The notes: generated by a model from the letters alone, not told the origin. A stretch of 64,000 bases of DNA from Myxacorys almedinensis A (GCF_010091945.1 NZ_WVIE01000016.1:62001-126000); one strand, 5' to 3'. Positions 11,976-21,911 are shown, numbered from the stretch's first letter. Translations and numbers: made by a program.

Positions 11976-14057
11976 TTATGATGTCTGAGATGGTACGCGA
12001 TCTAAGGCGTCGAGGGCAGTTCTGATCAGATCGTAGTAGGGCTGCTGAGAAACATCGGTCTCTTGAGGTGGATGATTGTTCTTGCTCAGCGTCCCGATCT
12101 TTTGCCCCTTTTGAATTGCTAAAATTTCACCTCTAGCATTGCGGATTCTTAATTCTTTCAAGTTGCCCCGCTCTTGCATGATGCAGGTATAGGGACGCTG
12201 CTCAAACAGAAATTCGGTCTCAGCATTAAACTGCTGGGGTAATCTGACGCCGACAACTTCTAACTGGATCGAGATGTCGCCGTTCCATTCATTGGTTTGT
12301 AGCCGATAGGCAATATCTAAACTCTTGGGTAACGGATAATATTCTCCCCAACGCCATGCGATCGCTTGAATCTTTCGAGGAGATGGGGTGCTGGCATCCT
12401 CCTGACTGACCATAAACTTGAGATGCCCTTTGCCCATCAGTTTTTGATCGCTGATCCGAACATTGGGCGTCCAGAATACTGGGTTAGGATTTTCCATCCC
12501 GCAAGGGTGGAGCGCGTCAAGCTGAGCGTGCAGATCAAAGTCAAGCTGAGCCAGATTAGCCTGAGCATCGATAGTTACCAACGGTCTCAGGTGTTCGGGT
12601 TTCAGGCATTGATGGGCAAATTGTCGGAGGCGCGATCGCACGTCGTCAAGCTGCGCGCCCTCAAACGAAAATCCGCCTGCTGCTCTATGCCCACCATGTC
12701 GAAGGAGCAAATCTTTAGTGAATTCTAACGCTTCAAACACATTGAATTCCGGAATACTTCGAGCCGATCCACGAATATGTTCTTGCTGTTCATCTTCATA
12801 AGTTCCAATAAACACCGGAACTCCATATCGTTCGACTAACCGGGATGCAACAATGCCAATCACGCCGTGATGCCACTCCGGTTGCACTAAAAGCAACACA
12901 TGATCTTCTTTTGCATTAATAGAACTATTTTCGTAAGCGTTAATAGCTTCTTTCTCAATACTTTCACATAGCTGTTGGCGATGTTTATTAATCTGTTCAC
13001 ATTGCATTGCCCGTTCCAAAGCAACGCCATGATCATCAGTAATTAATAACTCAATTACAATTTGTGGATCAGCCAAGCGACCAACCGCATTAATTCGAGG
13101 CCCCAAGCGAAACCCGATCGCTTCTGGTTTCAGGTTTTTCTCGCCGCTTAAACCTGCCACTTGAATTAACGCCTGAATTCCCTCTATCTCGGATTTTGGT
13201 AGGCGCTGTAAGCCTCGACGCACCCATCGGCGATTCACCCCTGTAAGCGGCGCGAGATCAGCGATCGTACCTAGCGTAAATAGCTCTAGCAGCGTATTTT
13301 GTAGGTCTTGCGTCTGCCCAAAACCCTGAGCTAAGCTCCCAAAACTTTGAGCTAAGCTCATTGCCAAAACATAGGCAACGCCAACGCCTGCCATGGTGCG
13401 ATAAGGCGACGTTTCAGCAATCAGCTTGGGATTGAGGATGGCGTTGGCGTTGGGCAAGATGGGCGGTAAATCGTGATGATCTGTAATGATCACGGTCAAT
13501 CCTAATTCGCGAGCACGCTCAATCGGTCGATGCGCGGCGATGCCATTATCGACGGTGAGAATCAGACCAACGCCTTCGCTGTGAAATTCTTCGATGATCC
13601 GCTCGTTAATGCCGTAGCCTTCGTTCATGCGGCTCGGAATGGCGTAGTCTACCCGTGCGCCGAGAGAGCGTAATGCCCGGAGGAGAAGGGCTGTGCTGGT
13701 CATGCCGTCTGCATCATAATCGCCACAAATCGCGATCGCTTGACGGTCATGAATCGCATTGATCAGCAACTCCAAGCTGAGGGGCAGATCGGGAAAGTCT
13801 TCTAGGGGAGACGGCAACGTTTGAGAGTCGGGATCGAGAAAAGCCTGCGCTGCCTCTGGCCTATCAAGTCCTCGGTTGAGCAGCACTTGGGCAAGCAGCG
13901 GCGACACCTGGGTCGCTTGAGCTAAGGCTAAGGCTTGTTTTGTTTGAACGGGTAGCAGATTCCAGCGTTGGTCGGGAATGCCAGCGCGTTTGGGTGGCGG
14001 GGATGGGGGAGTAGGAAGCTCAAGCATCGTAGAGTCAGCCGTTAAATCAGACGACAA
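11976..14057 (-). CDS. recJ: Single-stranded-DNA-specific exonuclease RecJ
   Basis: ICGDYDADGMTSTALL, TVDNGIAA, ITDHHDLP, GPRINAVGRL, RHGGHRAAGGFSF motifs. Confidence 0.95.
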   Translation of the reverse strand: MSSDLTADSTMLELPTPPSPPPKRAGIPDQRWNLLPVQTKQALALAQATQVSPLLAQVLLNRGLDRPEAAQAFLDPDSQTLPSPLEDFPDLPLSLELLINAIHDRQAIAICGDYDADGMTSTALLLRALRSLGARVDYAIPSRMNEGYGINERIIEEFHSEGVGLILTVDNGIAAHRPIERARELGLTVIITDHHDLPPILPNANAILNPKLIAETSPYRTMAGVGVAYVLAMSLAQSFGSLAQGFGQTQDLQNTLLELFTLGTIADLAPLTGVNRRWVRRGLQRLPKSEIEGIQALIQVAGLSGEKNLKPEAIGFRLGPRINAVGRLADPQIVIELLITDDHGVALERAMQCEQINKHRQQLCESIEKEAINAYENSSINAKEDHVLLLVQPEWHHGVIGIVASRLVERYGVPVFIGTYEDEQQEHIRGSARSIPEFNVFEALEFTKDLLLRHGGHRAAGGFSFEGAQLDDVRSRLRQFAHQCLKPEHLRPLVTIDAQANLAQLDFDLHAQLDALHPCGMENPNPVFWTPNVRISDQKLMGKGHLKFMVSQEDASTPSPRKIQAIAWRWGEYYPLPKSLDIAYRLQTNEWNGDISIQLEVVGVRLPQQFNAETEFLFEQRPYTCIMQERGNLKELRIRNARGEILAIQKGQKIGTLSKNNHPPQETDVSQQPYYDLIRTALDALDRVPSQTS

Positions 14058-14158
14058 AAAAGAGCAAGTTTAGAATTGCTGCGATCGCAGACCCTAATGC
14101 AAACGTACTCTCGCTAGGGGAGCATTGTACCCTCTCTTGCCAACTCTCTCTGCCGACT

Positions 14159-14632
14159 TCACGGATGACTTAACATCTCGAAAAACCCATCGTCTAGCTC
14201 GTAGCCCAACAGTTGCGTCATGGCTTTGAGGCGAGACGGGCTTTCGATGCCCAAATCCTTGAACCAATTGAGCAAGACAAACGTTTTATGCATCACATAA
14301 ATTTCCAGGGCTTCTGGGTTAAATTGGATGCCCTCTTTTGAAAACTGATGGGGCACCAGCATAGCTGTGTACCGGGCAAATTCTCCAGATTTCCAGTTCA
14401 GCACAAAAGGTAGCCATGGATAGAGCGCGTCTAGGCGAATAAACCAAAGCCTCACCTCTGGAACCTCCGGCAACTCTCGTGGATCGTCAGGTTCTAGGGG
14501 ATAGGTGATCGCAAACTCGATTTGCTGCTCGTAGTCTTTGATCTGAGGGAGCAACGGTGCGATCGCGCGAATGGCAGGCGATAAATCCAAAGCGTTAATT
14601 TGGTCAACATTAACTGAAATAATCGAAGACAT
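14159..14632 (-). CDS. CRR6-like protein (NDH-1 assembly family)
   Basis: 157 aa; LWFIRLDALYPWLPFVLNWKSGEFARYTAMLVPHQF resembles chlororespiratory reduction 6 family. Confidence 0.75.
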   Translation of the reverse strand: MSSIISVNVDQINALDLSPAIRAIAPLLPQIKDYEQQIEFAITYPLEPDDPRELPEVPEVRLWFIRLDALYPWLPFVLNWKSGEFARYTAMLVPHQFSKEGIQFNPEALEIYVMHKTFVLLNWFKDLGIESPSRLKAMTQLLGYELDDGFFEMLSHP

Positions 14633-14739
14633 AGATTGGGAATGAGCGTTTAGAAAACGCGAACGAAACGGTTTCGGTTCTCGTCTGAGGAAGAGCAGAT
14701 TCCCTTTAATCTTATAGCAACCGCTATCTAGGTGAGGAT

Positions 14740-14785
14740 GGGGTGCAGGGGTAAACCCTTGGCTGAGGGTAAAGCCCTACACCCC
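14740..14785. repeat. Imperfect hairpin repeat of a type common in cyanobacterial intergenic DNA
   Basis: ggggtgcaggggtaaaccc...gggtaaagccctacacccc imperfect inverted repeat. Confidence 0.5.
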
Positions 14786-14829
14786 TCTATTTCAATCTCT
14801 CTAGTCATTGGGGGCAATAGCTCATTTTT

Positions 14830-16356
14830 CTAATCGCGCTCTACCGTGACTTTGTAGATGGGTAACAAAACTGTAAAAACAGACCCTTCCCCCATTCGGC
14901 TTTTTACCGAAATTGATCCGCCGCAGTGGATCAGGAGTTGCTGTACAACCGTTAGCCCCAACCCTGCCCCATCGATTTCATCTTCTACGACTTGCCGCAC
15001 CCGGTAAAACCGATCAAAGATTCTGGGGATCTCATTGGTCGGAATTCCAATGCCCGTGTCTTTAAATTCGAGATGAACAAAGTCATCTTGCTGTTTGGCT
15101 CTCACCCAGACCTGCCCACCTCTGGGCGTAAACTTGATGCCATTGTGCAGCAGGTGAATTACGATTTGTTTGAGCCAGGTGTTGAGACATGCGATCGCGG
15201 GTAAATGTTCGGGCACGGTATACGCCAACCGCACGCCTTTCTCTTCTGCTAAAGGTTGGTAGGTGCTGACCACGCCAGGCACAATATCCATCAGTTTCAA
15301 GGCTTGAATACTTGCTTGATCTGCCATCTGATCAAGACTGACGAGATCCAGTAAGCTGCTGATCAGGGCAGTCTGGCGATCGCACTCTTTCACAAGCAAA
15401 TCCATGTAGCGTTGGCGTTGAGGCAGTTTTAAGCTAGGAGAATTGAGTAGCGTGATCGCTGTTTTCATCGTCGTCAGCGGCGTCCGGAGTTCCTGCCCCA
15501 CCGTATGCACAAACTCATCTTTTAGCCGAATCGCACTCACTAACTCTTCATTTTGAAGCTGTAGAAGATTTGCCAGTTCGGCTTGGCGGCGATAATGACT
15601 GCCGCGTTGCCACAGGTCTTCTTGGCGCTGAACTTGGCGGATCAGAAGTTGCTCAAGAAAGGGCGAACTCGCTTGAACAGGCTGAACCTTAGCGAGGGCA
15701 GCCTCCCATCGGCTAGAGAACGATTCTAGAGCAGGGTCGATAGAGATCGGCAACGCACTAATTGCCCGTCGTGTGGTTGCTTGCTCTAGGGCTAAAAAGG
15801 TCATGAGCGACGGTCGCTTTTCGGTTGCATCCTCTTCTGGCACGAAGGTTGTTTGCAGATCATCTGCCTTAGACGGGACAACGATTTTTGAGCGGTGAGC
15901 AACCAATACTCCGCAAAACTGCGCCGACCAGATGAGCAGAAAATACTCCCGTCGCAGGGGGCTATCTGCGGCAAGTTGAATTGATATAGGAGACGATGGA
16001 TGAAGCAATGGCTGGTTTGAGATCGTTTGAGTCCCACCATCTACGCTGCCCGATAGCGATTTGTGATTGGCACTGAGAGAATCTTCCAAGGCTTCATCTC
16101 GTTGGTTCTTAAACAAGTAGACGCCTTGCGCGACATCAGCGAGTTTGATATAGCGATCGAGTTCGATTTGCCAGGCGTCCCCGCGAGGCAGCTTTGCCCA
16201 AATTTGGGCAGGGATTTGTTCTTCAACCAGCACATCTAATAAGCTGTTCATCAACGATTTAAACGTCACCGGGCTGATTTGCAGAGCCGAAGGTGACGCG
16301 GCTGAGTCAGCTACGAGGCTATAGAGAGAAGGGGCAGAAGCGATCAGGGACGTCAT
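14830..16356 (-). CDS. Sensor histidine kinase
   Basis: VHTVGQELRTPLTTMKTAI H-box; DTGIGIPTNEIPRIFDRFYR, GAGLGLTVVQQL ATPase motifs; no transmembrane sensor obvious. Confidence 0.88.
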   Translation of the reverse strand: MTSLIASAPSLYSLVADSAASPSALQISPVTFKSLMNSLLDVLVEEQIPAQIWAKLPRGDAWQIELDRYIKLADVAQGVYLFKNQRDEALEDSLSANHKSLSGSVDGGTQTISNQPLLHPSSPISIQLAADSPLRREYFLLIWSAQFCGVLVAHRSKIVVPSKADDLQTTFVPEEDATEKRPSLMTFLALEQATTRRAISALPISIDPALESFSSRWEAALAKVQPVQASSPFLEQLLIRQVQRQEDLWQRGSHYRRQAELANLLQLQNEELVSAIRLKDEFVHTVGQELRTPLTTMKTAITLLNSPSLKLPQRQRYMDLLVKECDRQTALISSLLDLVSLDQMADQASIQALKLMDIVPGVVSTYQPLAEEKGVRLAYTVPEHLPAIACLNTWLKQIVIHLLHNGIKFTPRGGQVWVRAKQQDDFVHLEFKDTGIGIPTNEIPRIFDRFYRVRQVVEDEIDGAGLGLTVVQQLLIHCGGSISVKSRMGEGSVFTVLLPIYKVTVERD

Positions 16357-16770
16357 ATCAAGGGTTCACAGGTAAAGGGATTGAGAAACTTGTGCTAAAA
16401 AATAGCCATTTTTTTAATGAGGCGTGTCTTTATAAGGGATAAAAGGATAAGGGATAAAAGGCGGATGGGTTGTAAGGAAATTACCAAGTTTTTAACAATT
16501 TGACACTAGGATTTTTACGGGAGTCTACAGATAACGAGAACATCAGATATTTCTACGCTGATAATTTATGTCTTTCGGTGACGCTTGGTATCCAATTCTA
16601 CATATTTTTGAAAAAAGGGCACGTAGAAGCTGAAAGTCGATCGGCTACCAGTTAAGCAGGTGGCATAATTTGATACTTGCTCCAAACGGTTTATGCGAAG
16701 TTAAAGGTAACTTCCGTAGTCTTGCGGTTTCGCTTCATCCAACTCCTATTGAGTTAGGGAGTCCTGTTTT

Positions 16771-18267
16771 ATGTCTTCTGAAAAGTTTCGATATCAGCTT
16801 CGTCAGGAAGCACAACGTTGGCGATCGGAGGGATTGATCAACGGGACACAATTTCAGCAATTGAGCGATCGCTATCGCTTTGACCATCTAGATACACAAG
16901 CCAAAAATCGGTTCACCCTGGTTCTGCTGGGGCTGGGTAGCGTCTTGATTGGCTTGGGTGTAATTACATTTGTGGCAGCAAATTGGCAAGATATTCCTCG
17001 TCTAGTCAGAGTGGCGCTGTTGCTGGGCACGTTTATCGGCGTCAGTGGGGCAGGCTTTTTCCTCTGGAGGCAACCGACCAGCGAGCCAAGCCAAACGTCT
17101 CCACAAAACTGGCAAAGCCAAGCTCCGCAAGAGCGCTGGCAGTCTCGCTTGGGTCAGATGCTTTTACTGCTCGGAGGGTTAATTTTAGGAGCAAACATGG
17201 CGCTTATGGCGCAGATGTTTCACATTGGCGGCTCTTCCTATGGGTTGTTCCTGCTTTGGGGGTTGGGCGTCTTGGTCATGGCATACAGTCTACGGTTGAC
17301 CTCGTTGGGAACGTTGGCAATTGTGTTGATTGTCATTGGCTACTGGCATGGCTGGATGGACTATATGCAAATAGGGCAACGCGAGGATGGGTCGCTGTTG
17401 AGTTTTCTGGTGCAGCAGATGCCGATTCTGATCAGCGTGCTGTTTCTGCCTTTGGCCTATTGGTGCCGCTCAAAGGCTCTGTTTACGGTGCTCGCGATCG
17501 CAGTGGCTGTCTCGCTGATCAGCAATCCGTTTAACCTTTCTAGCAGCCAATCGGGGTTGTTTTCTGCGGTGGTAGCGGTGCTTCCGGCAGCGTTGCTGTG
17601 GAGCTACGACGATACGCTGTGGAGTCGGATCTTTCGGAGGACGGCAGCAGAGCCAACTGGAGAGCGTTCAGCGTCTTTGGTGCGACCCTTTCAACCGATT
17701 GCTCGGCGGTTGGCGATCGCATACCTGGGTGGAGCGTTTTTCTGGCTATCGTTTGGATGGATCTGGAATGACAATAGTTGGCTGTATATCCTGAGAACCC
17801 CTTTAGAGTGGCGATCGCAGTTAAATGTTGCCATTTTGGGAAGTGTGGCGATCGCGCAGTGGCTTTACCTGCTGAGGTTTGCCCGGACTCGTTCCGGTCG
17901 ATTTTATCTCAATGTCAATACCAGCGCCGTTCTTCTATTTATTGGCATCACTGCCTTGGTCATTTTTTGGGACATTCAGGTGCAGTCATTGCCCGTTGTT
18001 GCGCCGTTTGTCTTCAATGTGCTGATGGCGGTTCTGGCAATTGGGGTGGTGCGGGAAAGCGTGGCGATCGCTGATCGATCTGCCTTTTGGTTTGGGATTG
18101 TGTTGCTCATTTTGCAAATCTTTAGCCGCATGCTGGAATATGACACGGGCTTGCTGCTTAAAGCGTTGGCGTTCGTTCTCTGTGGTGTGGGTGTGATTGG
18201 GGCAGGTCTCTGGTTCGAGCGATATGTCCGGACGTTGAATCCCGTATCTGCCAACGGTGAAGAATAA
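16771..18267 (+). CDS. DUF2157-domain multi-pass membrane protein
   Basis: N-terminal LRQEAQRWRSEGLINGTQFQQLSDRY then multiple hydrophobic helices. Confidence 0.8.
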   Translation: MSSEKFRYQLRQEAQRWRSEGLINGTQFQQLSDRYRFDHLDTQAKNRFTLVLLGLGSVLIGLGVITFVAANWQDIPRLVRVALLLGTFIGVSGAGFFLWRQPTSEPSQTSPQNWQSQAPQERWQSRLGQMLLLLGGLILGANMALMAQMFHIGGSSYGLFLLWGLGVLVMAYSLRLTSLGTLAIVLIVIGYWHGWMDYMQIGQREDGSLLSFLVQQMPILISVLFLPLAYWCRSKALFTVLAIAVAVSLISNPFNLSSSQSGLFSAVVAVLPAALLWSYDDTLWSRIFRRTAAEPTGERSASLVRPFQPIARRLAIAYLGGAFFWLSFGWIWNDNSWLYILRTPLEWRSQLNVAILGSVAIAQWLYLLRFARTRSGRFYLNVNTSAVLLFIGITALVIFWDIQVQSLPVVAPFVFNVLMAVLAIGVVRESVAIADRSAFWFGIVLLILQIFSRMLEYDTGLLLKALAFVLCGVGVIGAGLWFERYVRTLNPVSANGEE

Positions 18268-18360
18268 GCTGCGATCGACTCGATGGTCTTCTGCCTCATG
18301 ACCTCCGACGATTTTTGCTCTCTCAGACCTCACTCTTGTCTTTAACTTCCTGTACTTCCT

Positions 18361-18924
18361 ATGACTCTCCAACCGTTGCGATCTCGACGATTTTGGATTC
18401 CTCTCCTCGTGCAACTGGCACTCATTGCCGCCGTACCTGCCCAAGCCGTTTATACCCACCTGACCGGACGAACGGTTGTCTTGCAAACTGCACCCATTGA
18501 CCCCTACGACTTGCTGCGGGGTTATTCGCAAACCTTGGGCTACGATATTTCTACTGTAAATACCCTGAAAAAACTGCCAGGAGGTGCGATCGCGCAGGAA
18601 ACTCCAATACTCTACGTAATTTTGCAAAGACCTGCTGCTCAAACATCAGGGCGTCCGGCAGCTTGGAAACCGATACGGGTGAGCCGCGATCGCCCAGACG
18701 CTCTACCCGATAACCAAGTTGCGCTCAAAGGCAAAGTGCAATATGGACAGGTTGATTATGGACTCAGCACCTACTACTTACCCGAAACGCGGCGCGATGA
18801 AGTAAACACCGCGATCGTAGAGAGTCAGCGAAAGCAATCGTCGGTGGTTGAAATTAAGGTAGATGCCCAGGGTAATGCGGTTCCGCTTCGGCTTTGGGTC
18901 AGCGATCGCGCTTACGAATTTTAG
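18361..18924 (+). CDS. GDYXXLXY-domain protein
   Basis: PIDPYDLLRGYSQTLGYDIS matches the GDYxxLxY-type motif region; directly downstream of the DUF2157 gene. Confidence 0.75.
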   Translation: MTLQPLRSRRFWIPLLVQLALIAAVPAQAVYTHLTGRTVVLQTAPIDPYDLLRGYSQTLGYDISTVNTLKKLPGGAIAQETPILYVILQRPAAQTSGRPAAWKPIRVSRDRPDALPDNQVALKGKVQYGQVDYGLSTYYLPETRRDEVNTAIVESQRKQSSVVEIKVDAQGNAVPLRLWVSDRAYEF

Positions 18925-19014
18925 GCAAAATTCAACTCTAGGTAACTCTTAAGATCTGGCATAGACCCCAACCCAAGAAGGAGAGATGATCACCTCCTCC
19001 TCGCCCTCCAAATT

Positions 19015-19123
19015 GTGGGTCTATTTCTTGCTTTTGTAAGACCACATAGAGACGTAGATCCCATAAAGAGTAGATCCCATAAAGAGTGTGGGTCTATTTC
19101 TTGCTTTTGTAAGACCACATAGC
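19015..19123. repeat. 36-bp direct repeat (two copies) with internal short tandem repeat
   Basis: tgtgggtctatttcttgcttttgtaagaccacatag at 19015-19050 and 19088-19123; between them gtagatcccataaaga is tandemly duplicated. Confidence 0.9.
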
Positions 19124-19363
19124 CCCGATCGCTGCCCCCATACCCGCTAACAAGCCCGTTCCCATCCCTTCAACAGTCTTGGTCGCTGGATCTTGAACCA
19201 GGCATTGATTGGTGACGACTTCTTGCTGCAAACACTGATTGCTCTCTGCCCAGCTTGATGTTCCGCCTAACACAACACCCACCGCACTGCACATCACAGC
19301 CATTAATAAAAATGGACGACTCGTTTTTTTTCCCATAACGCAATAGCAGATTGAAGACGCCAT
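19094..19363 (-). CDS. Small hypothetical protein with signal peptide-like N-terminus and a glycine-rich C-terminal hydrophobic segment
   Basis: 89 aa; PFLLMAVMCSAVGVVLGGTSSWAES then GMGTGLLAGMGAAIGAMWSYKSKK. Confidence 0.55.
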   Translation of the reverse strand: MASSICYCVMGKKTSRPFLLMAVMCSAVGVVLGGTSSWAESNQCLQQEVVTNQCLVQDPATKTVEGMGTGLLAGMGAAIGAMWSYKSKK

Positions 19364-19499
19364 TGATTGTGTACAACCTAATCTATCCCCATCCCGGACT
19401 TCGATTCACGATCTCCGTAAAGCTTTTGTGTGAATCTTGCTATTTTTTGAAGCGAATATACTTATACCAAATTAATCTGTAAATGCTACAGACCTGCGA

Positions 19500-19580
19500 C
19501 CTCCCCCAACCCCTCCTTAGTCAAGAGGGGAGCCGGAAAGTCCCTCCTGACCAAGGGGGGATGCCGTAGGCAGGGGGGAT
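19500..19580. repeat. Cyanobacterial REP-like intergenic repeat
   Basis: cccccaacccctccttagtcaagaggggagcc...ctcctgaccaaggggggatgccgtaggcaggggggat; C-rich/G-rich arms as in dispersed cyanobacterial repeats. Confidence 0.5.
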
Positions 19581-19735
19581 CTTGTCGCAGTGAAAAATCA
19601 ATTGGGTATTAGAGCCGTTTTGGGGCTAAAAACAAGTGGTTTGTCAGACGCCCATGCTCTCCACATCTGATTAGAATGAAATAGCGCTTAATAATTGGAA
19701 ATATTCTAGTTCTAACTAGTGTTGAGGCAGAGACT

Positions 19736-19912
19736 ATGGACACAGAAATGATCAAAGAACGGATTCGGTTGATTGAGAGCAAGCGAGACTCGCTGCTGCG
19801 CCTGCTAGAGCAACCCGACTTGGGGACGCTGCGAATTGATGTCAATCAAGCGCTAGAAGAGATGGATGATTTGATCGACGAATTTAGACGGACGTTTCCT
19901 CAAGTCGATTAG
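19736..19912 (+). CDS. Small conserved-looking protein, 58 aa (absent from ORF track)
   Basis: ATG 19736 to TAG 19912: MDTEMIKERIRLIESKRDSLLRLLEQPDLGTLRIDVNQALEEMDDLIDEFRRTFPQVD; protein-like amphipathic composition. Confidence 0.7.
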   Translation: MDTEMIKERIRLIESKRDSLLRLLEQPDLGTLRIDVNQALEEMDDLIDEFRRTFPQVD

Positions 19913-19981
19913 GGGAGGCTGACCTGGAAACCGGGAGTTCTTGGGAAACGTTCATCGCGTTTTCGACGGAGATCAGGAAAA

Positions 19982-20893
19982 CTACTCGGTTTCTTCGGTG
20001 GCTTTGAGTTGCCAATAGACGAGCGCGATCGCAGCTATCAGCAATAGGGTCGCAGCGGCGGCAGCGTAGCCAAAATCGAACTGGGCAAAAGCCTGCTCAT
20101 AAATGTAATACACCATCAAATTTGTTGAGTTGAGCGGTCCTCCGCCGGTGATCACGTAGACCTGCTCAAAGCTACGGAGGGTAAAGATCGCCGTTGTGAC
20201 TGCTGCAAAAATTAAAGTTGGGCGCAATCCGGGTAGGGTGATATGCCAAAATTTTTGCCAAGCCCCGGCTCCATCAAGTTCGGCAGCTTCGTAACGACTG
20301 GTTGGGATCGTTTGCAGCCCTGCTAGAAAGACCACCATGTTAAAGCCAAGCTGCTTCCAAATGCTCAGCAAAATCAGAACAGGCATTGCCCAAGTGGTAT
20401 CTTGCAACCACGGAATCGGCGCGATGCCGAAGAGGGTTAGCCCTGCGTTGATTGCTCCATCCGTTTGAAACAGCCACCGAAACCCTAGCCCTGCCGCCAC
20501 CAACGAGGTGATCGACGGAATAAAGTAAGCGGCGCGGAGCCATCCTCTCAGGGCTATGGCTCGATCGAGCAGTACGGCAAGGGCAAGCGGAATGAGCACG
20601 CTGGGAATCAGTGTTGCAACGGTGAAATAACCGGTGTTGCCCAACACTTGCCAAAAATCAGGGCTGAGGAACAACCGCCAATAATTTCGCAACCCGACCC
20701 AATGCACCCCTTCGCGGGTAAAGCTGCCACTCGTAAAGCTGAGATAGCAGAGATAGCCGATGGGATAGAGCACAAATAGACTCAGCAGACTTAAGGCAGG
20801 TAACAAAAATAGCCAAGCCGAGATCGCATCACGATCCAACAGCCGCGAGAGCCGACCATCTGACGGAGTGTTCTTAAAAGAATCGGAAGGCAT
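19982..20893 (-). CDS. Carbohydrate ABC transporter permease (MalF/UgpA-like)
   Basis: AAELDGAGAWQKFWHITLPGLRPTLIF EAA loop; sugar permease N-terminal LLPALSLLSLFVLYPIGY. Confidence 0.85.
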   Translation of the reverse strand: MPSDSFKNTPSDGRLSRLLDRDAISAWLFLLPALSLLSLFVLYPIGYLCYLSFTSGSFTREGVHWVGLRNYWRLFLSPDFWQVLGNTGYFTVATLIPSVLIPLALAVLLDRAIALRGWLRAAYFIPSITSLVAAGLGFRWLFQTDGAINAGLTLFGIAPIPWLQDTTWAMPVLILLSIWKQLGFNMVVFLAGLQTIPTSRYEAAELDGAGAWQKFWHITLPGLRPTLIFAAVTTAIFTLRSFEQVYVITGGGPLNSTNLMVYYIYEQAFAQFDFGYAAAAATLLLIAAIALVYWQLKATEETE

Positions 20894-20966
20894 GAAGCGT
20901 AAAAGATTGAGTTGAATTAGCGTTATTCTAGTGCAGTTTATTTCTCGAATTGGGCCTCGCTCTTAG

Positions 20967-21623
20967 ATGAATACCTCTCTGTTATCAGATTCATTGGTGT
21001 CGCCTCCTGGGTCGTCTATTCCTCAACCGGGTGCCCCCTTAAAGTTGGGCATCATGGCGTCGGGCAGTGGGAGCAACTTTGAAGCCATTGCCCAAGCGAT
21101 CGCCGATCGATGCCTCAATGCCCAACTTCAGGTTCTGATTTACAACAATCCGGGGGCAACCGTGGTGGAGCGCGCCAAACGGTTTGATGTGCCGAGCGTG
21201 TTGCTCAACCACCGAGTGTTTGACAGCCGCGAACAGTTGGATCATGCGATCGTACAAACGCTGCGGCAGCATGAGATTGAGTGGTTGGTAATGGCGGGAT
21301 GGATGCGGATTGTCACCCCCGTGCTCATTAATGCCTTTCCAAATCGCATTCTCAATATCCATCCCAGCTTATTACCCAGTTTTAAAGGACATCGCGCGGT
21401 GGAACAAGCCTTAGCCGCAGGCGTCAAGATTACAGGATGCACGGTTCATGGGGTGGTTTCAGACGTTGATAGCGGAGAAATTATTATGCAGGCGGCGGTT
21501 CCGGTTCTACCTACCGATACAGCAGAAACGCTACAAAGCCGCATTCACGTACAGGAGCACCGGATTTACCCCAGTGCGATCGCACTTGCCGCCCACTCTT
21601 GGAAAGAGCGATCGAAACTATAG
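20967..21623 (+). CDS. purN: Phosphoribosylglycinamide formyltransferase
   Basis: MASGSGSNFEAI, LNIHPSLLPSFKG, TVHGVVSDVDSGEII motifs. Confidence 0.95.
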   Translation: MNTSLLSDSLVSPPGSSIPQPGAPLKLGIMASGSGSNFEAIAQAIADRCLNAQLQVLIYNNPGATVVERAKRFDVPSVLLNHRVFDSREQLDHAIVQTLRQHEIEWLVMAGWMRIVTPVLINAFPNRILNIHPSLLPSFKGHRAVEQALAAGVKITGCTVHGVVSDVDSGEIIMQAAVPVLPTDTAETLQSRIHVQEHRIYPSAIALAAHSWKERSKL

Positions 21624-21664
21624 ATGCAATCATCCAACCGATCTCAACAAATTGGTCTAATATG

Positions 21665-21830
21665 ACACTAGTAGTCACCCTTAACTGGTGTACCACAACT
21701 TAAGAATTACCAGCGGCATCTTTCTCTGGGATGATGTGCCTTCTTGCAACGTTAAGGCATCATACAAGCAGATTGAGAAGCTCATCGTCTAACACAAGGG
21801 CAGTCCAAACCGGGTAGGGACTGCTTTTTT
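21665..21830 (+). ncRNA. Candidate structured small RNA between purN and the LivH-type permease
   Basis: Hairpin ATGATGtGCCTT/AAGGCATCAT (21731-21763) followed by intrinsic terminator (21800-21830); no plausible ORF; 5' boundary uncertain. Confidence 0.4.
21800..21830 (+). terminator. Rho-independent terminator
   Basis: GCAGTCC (21800-21806) / GGACTGC (21818-21824) followed by TTTTTT. Confidence 0.8.
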
Positions 21831-21911
21831 ATTTTAAAGCTTTGCGCCGCATCTCTTTTCAAATTTTCTCAATTCATGCACAATCAGAGCGATAGATCTA
21901 TGGACGCCTGA

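Noticed and set aside
17986-18642. 218-aa minus ORF antisense to DUF2157/GDYXXLXY genes
   Set aside because: Overlaps two supported genes on the other strand; charged, non-protein-like translation.
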